This document shows, in pieces, positions 6,874 to 15,524 of a stretch of DNA of 64,000 nucleotides. The translations under genes and the position numbers were made by a program. This stretch comes from CAKZQX01 sp034436755. GTDB taxonomy: Bacteria > Chloroflexota > Chloroflexia > Chloroflexales > Chloroflexaceae. The notes under the pieces were generated by a model. The model made no database searches. It saw nothing but the letters and a program-made list of their open reading frames with translations, and was not told where the DNA came from. The stretch is from NCBI GenBank assembly GCA_034436755.1, contig DAOTVB010000216.1:1-64000 (forward strand), written 5' to 3'. Position 1 is the stretch's first letter. Each line of letters starts with the position of its first letter.

Positions 6874-9168
6874 ATGTTTGAAGCTTTTGCCTCCTCCGAG
6901 TGGGCCGGCCTGGTGTTTCTTATCCTGCTCTGGATGTTTATCGTTGGTCTGGCGCTCTGGACGCTGGATCAACTCTTCCCGCTTATCGAGCGTAGCCAGG
7001 ATGATCGGGTTGACCCGCATGCGCCGACCTCACTGCCGGCCGTGGGCAGCATGCGCTCCGGGGTCGTTGACGTGGCGGAAGCGCCGGGTCAGCGGCGGCG
7101 AACATCAGTCTCCTCCGGTGCGGCGCTACCGGATGCACCCCCGCAGGATACGCCTCCGTCGGCAGTACCCGTTCCGCCCTGGCTGGCGGGCTACTGGCGC
7201 ACGACGGTCAAACTGATTCTCCCCCTGCTGGCAATCTGGCTGGCAACGGTGCTGCTGCCGACACTGCTGGCTCCGCTGCTCCACCAGTTTCCGCTGTTCA
7301 CCCGCTTCCCGCTAGCCTATTTTTTGAATGCCCAGGTTACACTGGTCCTGTTTGTGGTACTGATCTTTGTGTATGCCTGGCGCGCGGCCCGGCTGGATCA
7401 ACGCTATGCGCTCGATCCGGTGCTGCGCGATGAGGAGGGCTACAACCGCTACGGCCGGCTGTTGCGGATGCACCGCACCTTTATTCTGGCCTGCCTGGGC
7501 TTTATCTTGCTGATGGGTCTGGCCGAGTTTGCCTTGCGCCTGCCGCCCCGGCTGATCCACTGGATATTTGTTGGGGTAACGCTGGGGGTATCGGTGGTCA
7601 TCGGAGTGCGAGTACGCGCCCGTACGCCGGATGAATACTATGTCGCCGGGCGCCGGGTGCCGGGGCTGTTCAATGGGCTGGCAACCGGGTCGGAGTGGAT
7701 CAGCGGCGCGGCGTTTGTCAGTCTGGCCGGGGCGCTCTGGCTGCTGGGATATGAAGGTCTGGCCTACATCGTTGGCTGGGCCGGTGGCTATGTTCTGCTG
7801 GCGCTGCTGCTGGCACCCTACCTGCGCAAGTCGCGCCAGCATACGATCCCCGATTTTATTGCGCTACGCTATGACAGCATGCTGGCGCGAATTATCGCAG
7901 CCGTTTCAAGCATGGTCATCAGCTTTATCTACATGACGGCGCAGATTATCGGTATCGGCATTATGCTGCGCCATTTTCTGGGGATCTACTACCCGCTGGG
8001 AGTGGTGATCGGGCTGGCGGCGGTGTTGTTCTGCACGCTGCCGGGTGGGATGCAGAGCGCGACCTGGACGCAGGTGGCGCAGGGGTTGATCCTGCTGATT
8101 GCCTATTTGATCCCGATTGTCTGGCTGGCATTCCAGTTGACGGGTGTACCGCTGCCGCAGGTGATGTACGGCGAAGCGTTGCGCCAGATCGCCACATTGG
8201 AAGCGGCGCAGGGTATCACGCCGGATTATATGACGCCGTTTAACGACTGGACCATCTGGAACTTCCTGGCGCTGGTATTCTGCCTGATGCTGGGGACGGC
8301 CAGCATGCCGCATATTTTGATTCGCTCGTATACCACTTCCACCGTGCGCGAGAGTCGCAGCAGTGTGGGCTGGGCGCTGCTGCTGATCGGGTTGATCTAT
8401 CTGCTGGTGCCGGCGTATGCGGCCTTCGCGCGCCAGGAGATTTTACAAAACGTCGTTGGGCAGCCGGTTACGCAACTGCCGGCCTGGGTTGACCAGTGGG
8501 CGCGCACGACCTTTCTAACGATTAGCGATGCGCCCGCGCAGGGTGGGAATGGCGACGGCATTGTGCAGTTCAGCGAAGTCCTGATCGACCAGGATCTGGT
8601 GGTGCTGGCGACCCCGGATATTGCCGGGATGCCGCAAACAATCGTGGCGCTGCTGGTGGCGGGTGGGCTGGCGGCGGCACTCTCGACGGCGAGCGGTCTG
8701 CTGCTGGTGATTGCCTCGGCTGCGGTGCATGATATTTATTATCGTGGCGTCCTGGCGCACACGCCGGCGCGCGAGCAGTTATTCCTGGTGCGCGGGGTGG
8801 TGTTGCTGGTGGCGGTACTGGTGGCGCTGACTGCGCTCCCCCGTATCGGCATTATTGTGCAGATGGTGGCATGGGCCTTTTCCTTTGCCGCCGCGATCTT
8901 CTTTCCCGTCCTGGTGCTGGGCATCTTCTGGAAAGGTGCCACCAGTTATGGTGCGGTGGCCGGCATGTTGAGCGGCATGCTGGTCACGGGTGGGTATCTG
9001 GCGCTGAATTACCTCTATCCCTCGATTAACCTGCTGGAGATAAACCACACTGCGGCCGGTATCTTTGGCGTGCCGGTCAACTTCTTCATGACCTGGGTGA
9101 TTAGCCGCCTGGGACCACACCCCACACCGCAGGCGCAGGCTCTGGTCGATAAACTCCGCCATCCGTAA
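6874..9168 (+). CDS. Sodium:solute symporter with fused DUF4212 small-subunit domain
   Basis: The 764-residue membrane protein has three parts. Residues 1-40 contain one membrane span, followed by a hydrophilic linker rich in Pro and Ser (to about 102). Residues 103-183 hold two spans with the AGYWRTTVKLILPLLAIWL and LVLFVVLIFVYAW pattern of DUF4212, normally a separate small subunit. From about 195 onward is a complete SSS-family transporter: YYVAGRRVPGLFNGLATGSEW, GWAGGYVLLALLLAPYLRK, then LVAGGLAAALSTASGLLLVI. A loop near residues 553-565 reads GGNGDGIVQFSE, a degenerate EF-hand-like site also seen in this subfamily. Related pairs are often labelled acetate or pyruvate type symporters, but the substrate is not deducible. 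The gene abuts the sensor kinase gene. Confidence 0.88.
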   Translation: MFEAFASSEWAGLVFLILLWMFIVGLALWTLDQLFPLIERSQDDRVDPHAPTSLPAVGSMRSGVVDVAEAPGQRRRTSVSSGAALPDAPPQDTPPSAVPVPPWLAGYWRTTVKLILPLLAIWLATVLLPTLLAPLLHQFPLFTRFPLAYFLNAQVTLVLFVVLIFVYAWRAARLDQRYALDPVLRDEEGYNRYGRLLRMHRTFILACLGFILLMGLAEFALRLPPRLIHWIFVGVTLGVSVVIGVRVRARTPDEYYVAGRRVPGLFNGLATGSEWISGAAFVSLAGALWLLGYEGLAYIVGWAGGYVLLALLLAPYLRKSRQHTIPDFIALRYDSMLARIIAAVSSMVISFIYMTAQIIGIGIMLRHFLGIYYPLGVVIGLAAVLFCTLPGGMQSATWTQVAQGLILLIAYLIPIVWLAFQLTGVPLPQVMYGEALRQIATLEAAQGITPDYMTPFNDWTIWNFLALVFCLMLGTASMPHILIRSYTTSTVRESRSSVGWALLLIGLIYLLVPAYAAFARQEILQNVVGQPVTQLPAWVDQWARTTFLTISDAPAQGGNGDGIVQFSEVLIDQDLVVLATPDIAGMPQTIVALLVAGGLAAALSTASGLLLVIASAAVHDIYYRGVLAHTPAREQLFLVRGVVLLVAVLVALTALPRIGIIVQMVAWAFSFAAAIFFPVLVLGIFWKGATSYGAVAGMLSGMLVTGGYLALNYLYPSINLLEINHTAAGIFGVPVNFFMTWVISRLGPHPTPQAQALVDKLRHP

Positions 9169-9179
9169 GGGTATCGGAA

Positions 9180-9309
9180 TTAAGCGGTGGGCATGCAAAT
9201 CAGACATGTACTCCCACAAAAGCCGGATTCGCCTGCGGCAGCGTGGGACGTTGTATTCTCTTCCGCCCAGCCGGAGACTGACATATCTTCCGGGTCAGTG
9301 ACCGCGTAA
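9180..9309. repeat. Hairpin-repeat family copy A (core hairpin missing)
   Basis: The outer ends are TTAAGCGGT (9180-9188, one mismatch to TTACGCGGT) and ACCGCGTAA (9301-9309). The inner arm CGCCTGCGGCAG starts at 9230, and the opposite arm is degenerate around CTTCCGCCCAGCCGGAG (9260-9276). Only about six bases (GTATTC) replace the long hairpin found in other copies. The right part (9270-9309) is the reverse complement of the left part of copy B. Confidence 0.75.
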
Positions 9310-9756
9310 CGCAGTATCGCCGGCTTCGGCCCGGTGCCAGACCCGAACGCCAGTTTCGCCTGCCCCAGGGCGGTACCAGACACGTACAAGTTATCTGATA
9401 AGCCTGTGCCCGGCGCACTCTGTTCTATGTTTCTTTGTTCTCTGTTCTTGATAGTTTCGCAGCAATTTATTTACTTTACTAAAACTTTACACAATTCTTA
9501 TTGTTCGCTAAAACTTCTTCACTATGATGGGGGTACCGCCCTAACCCTAAAACGCTGACAGTCTGAATGGGCAGGCGAGGCAACCGCGCTGTATAGGTTG
9601 TATGCCACACAGGGAAGCTGCGTGCTGCGCAGTACCTGTAATGACGCGTGCTCTGGAGGACAGGCTGTTCGGGCAAAGCGGCCAGCCCGGGAGGTGCAGG
9701 GCGGGTGTGGGAGCTATTCCATCGGGTGATCGCAAGAGTCAAAGGAGGAATGGATT
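9310..9756. other. Gene-free region upstream of the DUF4212 gene
   Basis: No convincing gene is present. A second decayed fragment of the repeat family may lie at 9354-9380 (CGCCTGCCCCAGGGCG). An AT-rich stretch with TTGT/TTCT runs follows at 9418-9520. A candidate promoter TTGTTC - 16 bp - TATGAT ends near 9528. The last 60 bases lead to the ribosome site AAAGGAGG before 9757. Confidence 0.5.
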
Positions 9757-10044
9757 ATGGCAACGGCGGATCGGAAAATCGCAAAGGTGGACAGTGAGGA
9801 GAAAGCGCAGGCCTACTGGAAGACCAACATCCGGTTGATTCTGGGCTTGCTGGCGGTGTGGGCGCTGGTGTCGTATGTGGCGGCGATCGGACTGGCGCTG
9901 CCGCTGGCTGATGTTCGGATCGGTAACGTGCCCTTTAGCTTCTGGATGGCGCATCAGGGCGCGATTGTCATCTTTGTGATCCTCATCTTCACCTATGCCA
10001 AGATCATGGATCGGGTTGACAACAAGTTCGATGTACACGAGTAG
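9757..10044 (+). CDS. DUF4212 small subunit of sodium/substrate symporter
   Basis: This 95-residue protein has two membrane spans (about 27-49 and 64-82) and the family pattern AQAYWKTNIRLILGLLAVWA followed by FWMAHQGAIVIFVILIFTYA. It is preceded by the strong ribosome site AAAGGAGGA. It lies 28 bp before the SSS gene and corresponds to residues 103-183 of the fused protein at 6874-9168. The family is known as the small partner of a two-component SSS transporter; its exact role (assembly, gating) is not established. Confidence 0.88.
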   Translation: MATADRKIAKVDSEEKAQAYWKTNIRLILGLLAVWALVSYVAAIGLALPLADVRIGNVPFSFWMAHQGAIVIFVILIFTYAKIMDRVDNKFDVHE

Positions 10045-10072
10045 TAGCGGAGTGAACTAAGGGAGGTGCAGC

Positions 10073-11845
10073 ATGAGTGCGGTAGAACTCTGGACATTTA
10101 TTCTGGTTATTCTCACGTTTGGCGTCTATATCTACATCGGGTACATGAGCCGTGTGCGTGATACCAAAGGCTTCTACGTGGCCGGTCAGGGTGTTCCGGC
10201 CGTCGCCAACGGTGCGGCAACGGCGGCGGACTGGATGTCGGCAGCCTCGTTTATCTCAATGGCCGGGCTGATCTCCTTTATGGGTTTTGACGGCGCGATC
10301 TATCTGCTGGGCTGGACGGGTGGGTACGTCCTGCTGGCGCTGCTGCTGGCCCCTTACCTGCGTAAGTTCGGCAAGTACACCGTGCCGGACTTTGTGGGCG
10401 ACCGCTATTACTCAAAGACGGCCCGTGGCGTAGCGGCAATTGCGGCGGTCTTTGTCTCGCTGACCTATGTGGCCGGGCAGATGCGCGGTGTTGGCGTCGT
10501 GTTCGGGCGCTTCCTGGGGCTGGATGTTACCTGGGGTGTGGTCATCGGTATGGTGATTGTAGCCTTCTTCGCTGTATTGGGCGGTATGAAAGGCATCACC
10601 TGGACCCAGGTGGCCCAGTATTTTGTGTTAATTCTGGCCTTTATCATTCCGGCGGTGGCTATCTCGGCGCAACTGACCGACAACCCGATCCCGCAGTTAG
10701 GACTGGCGTTTAGTAATATTACAGCCGATCTTGATGGACTCCAGCGCGAACTGGGCTTCCAGGAGTATACGCAACCATTTACCAATCTCGATCAACTCAA
10801 TGTGTTTGCTATCACCATTGCACTGATGATCGGGACGGCCGGGCTGCCGCATGTGATTGTGCGTTTCTACACGGTGCCGAATGTGCGCGCGGCACGCTAC
10901 TCCGCCGGCTGGGCGCTGCTCTTTATTGCGCTGCTCTACACCACTGCCCCGGCGCTGGCCGTGTTTGCCCGCTATAACCTGATCGAGAGCTTGAACGGCG
11001 CGCAGGTCACGAATGTTGCCGGAACCGATGAGGAACCAATTTATAATCTGACCTATCCGGAGGGACACAAGAGTGCCGGTGAGGATATCGGATGGGCGAC
11101 TTCCTGGCAAGAAGCCGGTCTGCTCTCCTTTACCCCCGATGCTACGGGTGATGAGTTAACGATTAGCATGGCGAGTGCGGCGGGCGGTTTTGCCGAAGCG
11201 ACGATTGACCGCGACATTATCGTGCTGGCAACGCCGGAAATTGCGCAGCTCTCACCCTTCGTGATTGCGCTGGTGGCGGCGGGTGGTCTGGCGGCGGCAC
11301 TCTCGACGGCATCGGGGTTGCTGCTGGTGATCTCCAGCGCCTTCTCGCACGATATTTACTACCGCCTGATCAACCCGAATGCGGACGAAGCCCAGCGTCT
11401 GCTGGTCGGTCGTATCGTGATCTTCTTTGGTGTGGTGGCTGCCGGTTACTTTGGGATTAACCCACCAGGCTTTGTGGCTGAGGTGGTGGCCTTTGCCTTT
11501 GGTCTGGCGGCAGCGAGCTTCTTCCCCATCATCCTGCTGGGCATCTTCGACAAGCGAGCCAACAACTATGGCGCTATCGCCGGTATGCTGACGGGCCTGA
11601 TCTTTACGATGGTGATGATCCTGATGATGCGCTCGGTGCAACTGTTTGGCACAGAAGCACCGATTATCGAGAGTTTCCTCGGTATCACGGCCCAGGGTAT
11701 CGGCACAGTCGGCGCGATCCTGAACTTCCTGGTTACGTTCATTGTTTCGCGGGCGACCGCAGCACCACCGCAGGAGATCCAGGATCTGGTCGAGTCGGTA
11801 CGTGTTCCGCGTGGCGTGGGTGCGGCTCCGGCCCACGGCGACTGA
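10073..11845 (+). CDS. Sodium:solute symporter large subunit (SSS family)
   Basis: The 590-residue transporter has about 13 membrane spans. SSS signatures are GFYVAGQGVPAVANGAATAADWMSAASF split over the first helices, GWTGGYVLLALLLAPYLRKF, and LVAAGGLAAALSTASGLLLVI near residue 400. A GGGAGGTG ribosome site precedes the ATG. It is the close paralogue of the C-terminal part of the gene at 6874-9168, sharing the sequence around the sodium-binding helices. An extracytoplasmic insert near 310-380 lacks the EF-hand-like loop of the fused paralogue. Together with the preceding DUF4212 gene it should form a sodium-driven organic acid uptake system; the substrate is unknown. Confidence 0.9.
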   Translation: MSAVELWTFILVILTFGVYIYIGYMSRVRDTKGFYVAGQGVPAVANGAATAADWMSAASFISMAGLISFMGFDGAIYLLGWTGGYVLLALLLAPYLRKFGKYTVPDFVGDRYYSKTARGVAAIAAVFVSLTYVAGQMRGVGVVFGRFLGLDVTWGVVIGMVIVAFFAVLGGMKGITWTQVAQYFVLILAFIIPAVAISAQLTDNPIPQLGLAFSNITADLDGLQRELGFQEYTQPFTNLDQLNVFAITIALMIGTAGLPHVIVRFYTVPNVRAARYSAGWALLFIALLYTTAPALAVFARYNLIESLNGAQVTNVAGTDEEPIYNLTYPEGHKSAGEDIGWATSWQEAGLLSFTPDATGDELTISMASAAGGFAEATIDRDIIVLATPEIAQLSPFVIALVAAGGLAAALSTASGLLLVISSAFSHDIYYRLINPNADEAQRLLVGRIVIFFGVVAAGYFGINPPGFVAEVVAFAFGLAAASFFPIILLGIFDKRANNYGAIAGMLTGLIFTMVMILMMRSVQLFGTEAPIIESFLGITAQGIGTVGAILNFLVTFIVSRATAAPPQEIQDLVESVRVPRGVGAAPAHGD

Positions 11846-11883
11846 TAGCTATCGTTTAACGACAAGTCGAGACAACACAACAG

Positions 11884-11920
11884 AGCGGCGGGGGCAATCT
11901 GCTCCCCGCCGCTTGTGTTT
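11884..11920 (+). terminator. Intrinsic terminator after the symporter operon
   Basis: AGCGGCGGGG (11884-11893) pairs with CCCCGCCGCT (11904-11913) across a 10-base loop and is followed by TGTGTTTG. It lies 38 bp after the stop at 11845. Confidence 0.7.
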
Positions 11921-11993
11921 GTCAGGCATCGGTTCACATTGGGTATAGTCCAGGTATGGAGTGCGGCAGAAGAATTGCATCCGAACGGAGTGC

Positions 11994-12013
11994 GGATGCG
12001 CAGAAGCGCGTCC
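11994..12013. repeat. Dispersed short hairpin (GACGCG-type), copy 1
   Basis: GGATGCG and CGCGTCC flank CAGAAG. Related hairpins with the same loop region and the same TCCC(T/C)AC trailer occur at 40871-40894 and 60396-60415. Confidence 0.55.
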
Positions 12014-12094
12014 CTACGGGCACATGTTCCCTGTAAGTGACGGTAGCCAACTGGCTGATGAAGTTTGAGATTTTAATCCTGACATCACCGATCA

Positions 12095-12179
12095 GGAGTC
12101 CCGGCTTCAGCCGGATCGGGCTTTCGTGAGAGTATGCGGCTGCCTCGGCAGGCATTCAACCGGCTAAAGCCGCGACTCC
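12095..12179. repeat. Dispersed palindrome with GGAGTCCCGGCTTCAGCCGG arm
   Basis: GGAGTCCCGGCTTCAGCCGG (12095-12114) pairs imperfectly with the arm ending GCGACTCC (12161-12179). A second small palindrome (GCTGCCTCGGCAGGC region, about 12138-12153) lies inside. The same arm forms a perfect 21-bp hairpin at 40507-40559. Confidence 0.65.
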
Positions 12180-12194
12180 AGTGCGTTACACGAG

Positions 12195-12378
12195 TTACGC
12201 AGTCCCTGACCCGGAAGGACATATGTCGCCTCCGGCAGGGCGGAAGAAACCTGATCTTGTCCACCCAAAAATGTACATTGTGAATTTTTGTGTGGACAAG
12301 AATAAAACGTACCATGCTGCCGCAGGCGAAGCTGACGTCTGGGTCGATCACCAGACCGAATGAAGCTGCACCGCGTAC
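12195..12378. repeat. Hairpin-repeat family copy B
   Basis: The outer ends are TTACGCAGT (12195-12203) and ACCGCGTAC (12370-12378). The inner arms are CGCCTCCGGCAG (about 12227-12238) and CTGCCGCAGGCG (about 12317-12328). The core hairpin at 12256-12300 pairs CTTGTCCACCCAAAAA with TTTTTGTGTGGACAAG (one mismatch) around a central GTACATTGTGAA-type loop. It has the same orientation as copies C and F. Confidence 0.8.
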
Positions 12379-12406
12379 GTTGAAGCCGGTACGACGAACA
12401 ACCCAA

Positions 12407-12450
12407 CCCATAACCGTTAACCCATAACCGTTAACCCGTAACCGTTAACC
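12407..12450. repeat. Three tandem copies of a 14-bp unit
   Basis: CCCATAACCGTTAA occurs at 12407-12420 and 12421-12434 and as CCCGTAACCGTTAA at 12435-12448, followed by CC. It ends directly before the SulP stop codon. The unit contains the near-palindrome TAACCGTTA. No function is apparent. Confidence 0.8.
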
Positions 12451-12454
12451 CCTA

Positions 12455-14167
12455 CTACTGACTAACTTCCGGCTTGCCGGTCAGGGCGATTGGTATCTGG
12501 ACATCTGGGGCTGTCGGTTCCTCACTCTCAATCAGGGTGACGGCGCGCTGCAAAGCTGCAGTGCGGTCGGTCATCAGGTGATCACGGGGGAGCAGTTGGA
12601 AGGTGCCCAACCGCTCCAGTTGCCCATGCATGGCCGGGTCGGGACTGACAACAAAGACGTGGCATCTGGCTTCGATAGCATCCTCAATCGCATTCTCAAT
12701 TGCCAGCGAAACCGTCACATCGAGCATCGGCACATCGCTCAGGTCGATGACCGCAGCCGCATAATTGCCGATAGCTGCATGCTGGCGGGCAATCGCCTTG
12801 GAGACGCCAAAGATCATCGGGCCACTCAGATAGAAGAGCAGCACCTGTCCATTGGCGCGGTCCAGCAGTTTGCGTTCCTGATCGTTTAACTGGATGGCAT
12901 CGTCTGCGTCGCTAATGGCTTTCACATTCTGCGCCTGCAGCTCGCTGAGCCGATCAATCGTCAGGATGTTAGCGATAAACACCCCGACACCAACGGCGAC
13001 AATCAGATCGACAAACACCGTTAACAGCAGAACGCCATACATAATCAGTGTGGTTTGTCGTGAAACCTTGTGTGCGCGCTTGAGGAAACTCCAGTCCAGG
13101 ATGTTAATCCCAACCATCAGCGCAATCCCGGCCAGCACCGCCAGCGGAATGCCCTCGATCAGCCGGGCCGCCCCCAGCACGACCAGCAGCAGCAGCAGCG
13201 CACGCGTCAGACCGGAGAGCGCCGTGCGTGCGCCGGTCTGGATATTCAACACGGTGCCCATCGTGGCCCCGGCCCCCGGTAGACCCCCAAACAGGCCGGA
13301 CATGATATTGCCGACGCCCTGGCCGATCAACTCTTTGTTAGATTTATGCTCGGTGCGCGTCAGGCTGTCGGAGATCACCGCCGTCAGCAGGGTATCAATG
13401 CAACCCAGCATACCCAGCACCATCCCATCCACCACCATTCCGGTAATTTGCGCCGCCGTAAAAGTGGGCAGGTAGAGTTCCGGCAGGCCCACGGGGATCT
13501 CACCAATCCGGCGAATGTCGGCATTGGCAAAGAAAAAAACCGAGATAAGCGTGACGAGAACCAGCGCCACCAGGGGTGGGGGTGCATAGCGCTTCAACCC
13601 TTTGGGCATCAGGAAGAGAATAGCTATCGTTATAACCGCGAGTGTTGTTTCTGTCGCGTCAATATTGCGCAGCAGTTCCGGCAGATTCTGGAGCGTGCCC
13701 ATCACCCCACCAGGCGGGTTCGGCTGGCCGAGGAAGGGCGCAATCTGCAAAATAATCAGGATCACCCCAATGCCCGACATAAAGCCCGAAATGACGCTGT
13801 AGGGCATCAGCGTGACATACTTGCCCAGCCGAAGCACTCCCAGAATGATTTGAAACAGACCCGCAATCATCACGACCGTAAAGGCCATCGCCAGGCCGTT
13901 TTCCGGATTATTGGCAACCATCCCGGTAATCACTGCCGTCATAATCACGGTCATCGGGCCGGTCGGCTCGGATATCAGCGTGGGCGTACCGCCGAACAGG
14001 GCGGCAAACAGGCCAACCAACACCGCGCCGTAGAGCCCGGCGGTGGGCCCGGCCCCCGAAGCCACCCCGAATGCCAGTGCCAGGGGCAGTGAAACAATCG
14101 CTGCCGTGATACCGCCAAACAGATCGCCACGCAGGTTAGTAAAGCGAATGTCATTTATGAGTTGCAT
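12455..14167 (-). CDS. SulP-family anion transporter with STAS domain
   Basis: The ATG at 14167 is chosen because GGGAGAA lies at the right distance; the frame is open to a TTG 12 bases upstream. The 570-residue protein starts with a short cytoplasmic segment (FTNLRGDLFGGITAAIVSLPLALAFGVASG, split here into its helix-entry motif and first span). It then has 10-12 membrane spans, including the GTPTLISEPTGPMTVIMTAV region and GLFGGLPGAGATMGTV. The C-terminal STAS domain (about 435-550) contains LLFYLSGPMIFG and VIDLSDVPMLDVT. SulP proteins move sulfate, bicarbonate or other anions with sodium or protons. No carbonic anhydrase or sulfur gene is adjacent, so the ion cannot be named. Confidence 0.88.
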   Translation of the reverse strand: MQLINDIRFTNLRGDLFGGITAAIVSLPLALAFGVASGAGPTAGLYGAVLVGLFAALFGGTPTLISEPTGPMTVIMTAVITGMVANNPENGLAMAFTVVMIAGLFQIILGVLRLGKYVTLMPYSVISGFMSGIGVILIILQIAPFLGQPNPPGGVMGTLQNLPELLRNIDATETTLAVITIAILFLMPKGLKRYAPPPLVALVLVTLISVFFFANADIRRIGEIPVGLPELYLPTFTAAQITGMVVDGMVLGMLGCIDTLLTAVISDSLTRTEHKSNKELIGQGVGNIMSGLFGGLPGAGATMGTVLNIQTGARTALSGLTRALLLLLVVLGAARLIEGIPLAVLAGIALMVGINILDWSFLKRAHKVSRQTTLIMYGVLLLTVFVDLIVAVGVGVFIANILTIDRLSELQAQNVKAISDADDAIQLNDQERKLLDRANGQVLLFYLSGPMIFGVSKAIARQHAAIGNYAAAVIDLSDVPMLDVTVSLAIENAIEDAIEARCHVFVVSPDPAMHGQLERLGTFQLLPRDHLMTDRTAALQRAVTLIESEEPTAPDVQIPIALTGKPEVSQ

Positions 14168-14640
14168 ACTTTCTCCCAAGCTACTTTTAAGATTTCAGCG
14201 TACTCTGACACAATGGACGGGTTGGGGTGTGGATACCGCGAATCGAACCAACCGCTGGGAGCGATGGCTCGGTCGTTGACGCGCGCAGAGCATTCCGGGG
14301 GGCGGATATGCCCGACCCCTGTGCTCGTAGGAAGCGCAGGCAGCGCGCGTTTGCTCCATATCGGTATGGATGACGGAAGTTTGGATAGCGCATATCCTAC
14401 CATGATCTTTACCGATTTTCAACATGCTATGCATGGGCCAGGACAGGCTTCCGACTCGCGGCGTCTTAGCGGTCTTTGTGCTGCGCAATACCTGCATCTG
14501 CGCTCAAGCATTTGGCATAGGGATTGCCGGTATGCGCTGGAAGCCAGGAATGAATTGCTTTAACCTGATTCTTTTGAAGGTTCAAGCATAGTTCCAGGAG
14601 GGTCTTTTATGTCAAGAGGACAAAAAAGGACTGATTCCGG
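14168..14640. other. Gene-free region between divergent SulP and infC genes
   Basis: No long gene is supported. The only small reading frame with a strong ribosome site is at 14609-14644 (11 codons, after AGGAGGG); it overlaps the infC -35 box. A GGTTCGATTC string on the minus strand near 14237 does not fold into a tRNA. Confidence 0.5.
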
Positions 14641-14669
14641 TTGACGAATGCCCGGCACGATGTTATACT
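14641..14669 (+). promoter_or_regulatory. Promoter of the infC-rpmI-rplT operon
   Basis: TTGACG (14641-14646) and TATACT (14664-14669) are 17 bp apart, and TGT directly before the -10 makes it an extended -10. The leader from about 14676 to 14844 is roughly 170 nt, a size compatible with translational control by L20 or IF3. I did not resolve its fold. Confidence 0.65.
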
Positions 14670-14844
14670 CCAAAGTCAATGTTATCTCTTTCATAAGAGG
14701 TTGGAACGCTGCGGTCTAACGAGGAAAACGTAGCTCCCCAGGTTGTAGATTAATCCCGGTGTGCGTATAACCAGTGAGGACAGCGTCGTCTTTTTCTCGT
14801 TCGCAGCGGACACGGGTATTTATTACGACAAAAGGAGTGTTCCA

Positions 14845-15513
14845 ATTAAAGACCGATTACGTGTCAACAACCGCATCCGTGCGCGCGAAGTGCGGCTGAT
14901 TGATGAGGAGGGCACGCAGGTCGGGATTATCCCGACTCGTGAGGCGCTGCAAACGGCGGAGGAACGAGGCCTGGATCTGGTAGAGGTTGCGCCCAATGCC
15001 AATCCGCCGGTCTGTCGTGTGATGGACTATGGCAAGTATCGCTATGAGCAGAGCAAGAAAGAGCGTGAGGCGCGCAAGAATCAACGGCAGAGTGAGATGA
15101 AAGAGGTGCGTCTGCGCCCCAAGACGGATGACCATGATCTGTCAGTAAAATCAAAGCAGGCGCGGCGATTTCTGCAGAGCGGTGATAAGGTAAAGTTCAC
15201 GGTACGTTTCCGGGGGCGTGAGATGGCGCATCCCGATATTGGTCGTGACATGCTTGACCAGATTGCCGACTCGCTGCGCGATATTGCCGTAATTGAACAG
15301 AAGCAGGCAATGGAAGGGCGGGCCGTTTCGCTGGTGCTTGCGCCCAATCCCAAGGCGCTGAAAGCGCTCCAGCAGGCCCAGCGCAAGCAGGCGCAGGCCG
15401 AGCGTGAGGCGCGCAAGCAGACCCAGAACGACAACGCTGCGGATGCGGGTAATGGTAATGGCACGGATGTAGAAGCAGACGAAGATCTGGATGAAGATGA
15501 AGACGAAGAATAG
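14845..15513 (+). CDS. infC: Translation initiation factor IF-3 (AUU start codon)
   Basis: IF-3 binds the 30S subunit, prevents premature 50S joining and checks the start codon. The start is assigned to ATT at 14845, because AAAGGAG ends seven bases before it and the product IKDRLRVNNRIRAREVRLID begins where IF-3 normally begins. In-frame codons upstream (to a GTG at 14761) lack a ribosome site. AUU is the known hallmark of infC autoregulation in other bacteria. The protein has 222 residues, with the N-domain over about 1-75 (EVAPNANPPVCRVMDYGKYRYE), a lysine/arginine-rich linker and the C-domain over about 80-165 (KEVRLRP, VRFRGRE). A 35-residue tail ends in an almost purely Asp/Glu stretch. 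Confidence 0.93.
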   Translation: MKDRLRVNNRIRAREVRLIDEEGTQVGIIPTREALQTAEERGLDLVEVAPNANPPVCRVMDYGKYRYEQSKKEREARKNQRQSEMKEVRLRPKTDDHDLSVKSKQARRFLQSGDKVKFTVRFRGREMAHPDIGRDMLDQIADSLRDIAVIEQKQAMEGRAVSLVLAPNPKALKALQQAQRKQAQAEREARKQTQNDNAADAGNGNGTDVEADEDLDEDEDEE

Positions 15514-15524
15514 GATGTTATCCA

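Noticed and set aside
9200..9418. Small frames at 9180-9418
   Set aside because: They lie in repeat copy A and its flank, and similar arginine- and cysteine-rich translations appear from every copy of the repeat.
12407..12450. Three 14-bp repeats as a possible CRISPR array
   Set aside because: The units are contiguous with no spacers and too short; no cas gene other than a lone Cas4-like nuclease is in the window.
14225..14260. Minus-strand GGTTCGATTC resembling a tRNA T-arm
   Set aside because: The five-base stem flanking it does not pair and no acceptor or anticodon arm can be drawn.
14761..14844. Upstream GTG as the infC start
   Set aside because: There is no ribosome site before it and the added residues do not look like IF-3; the AAAGGAG site serves ATT at 14845.
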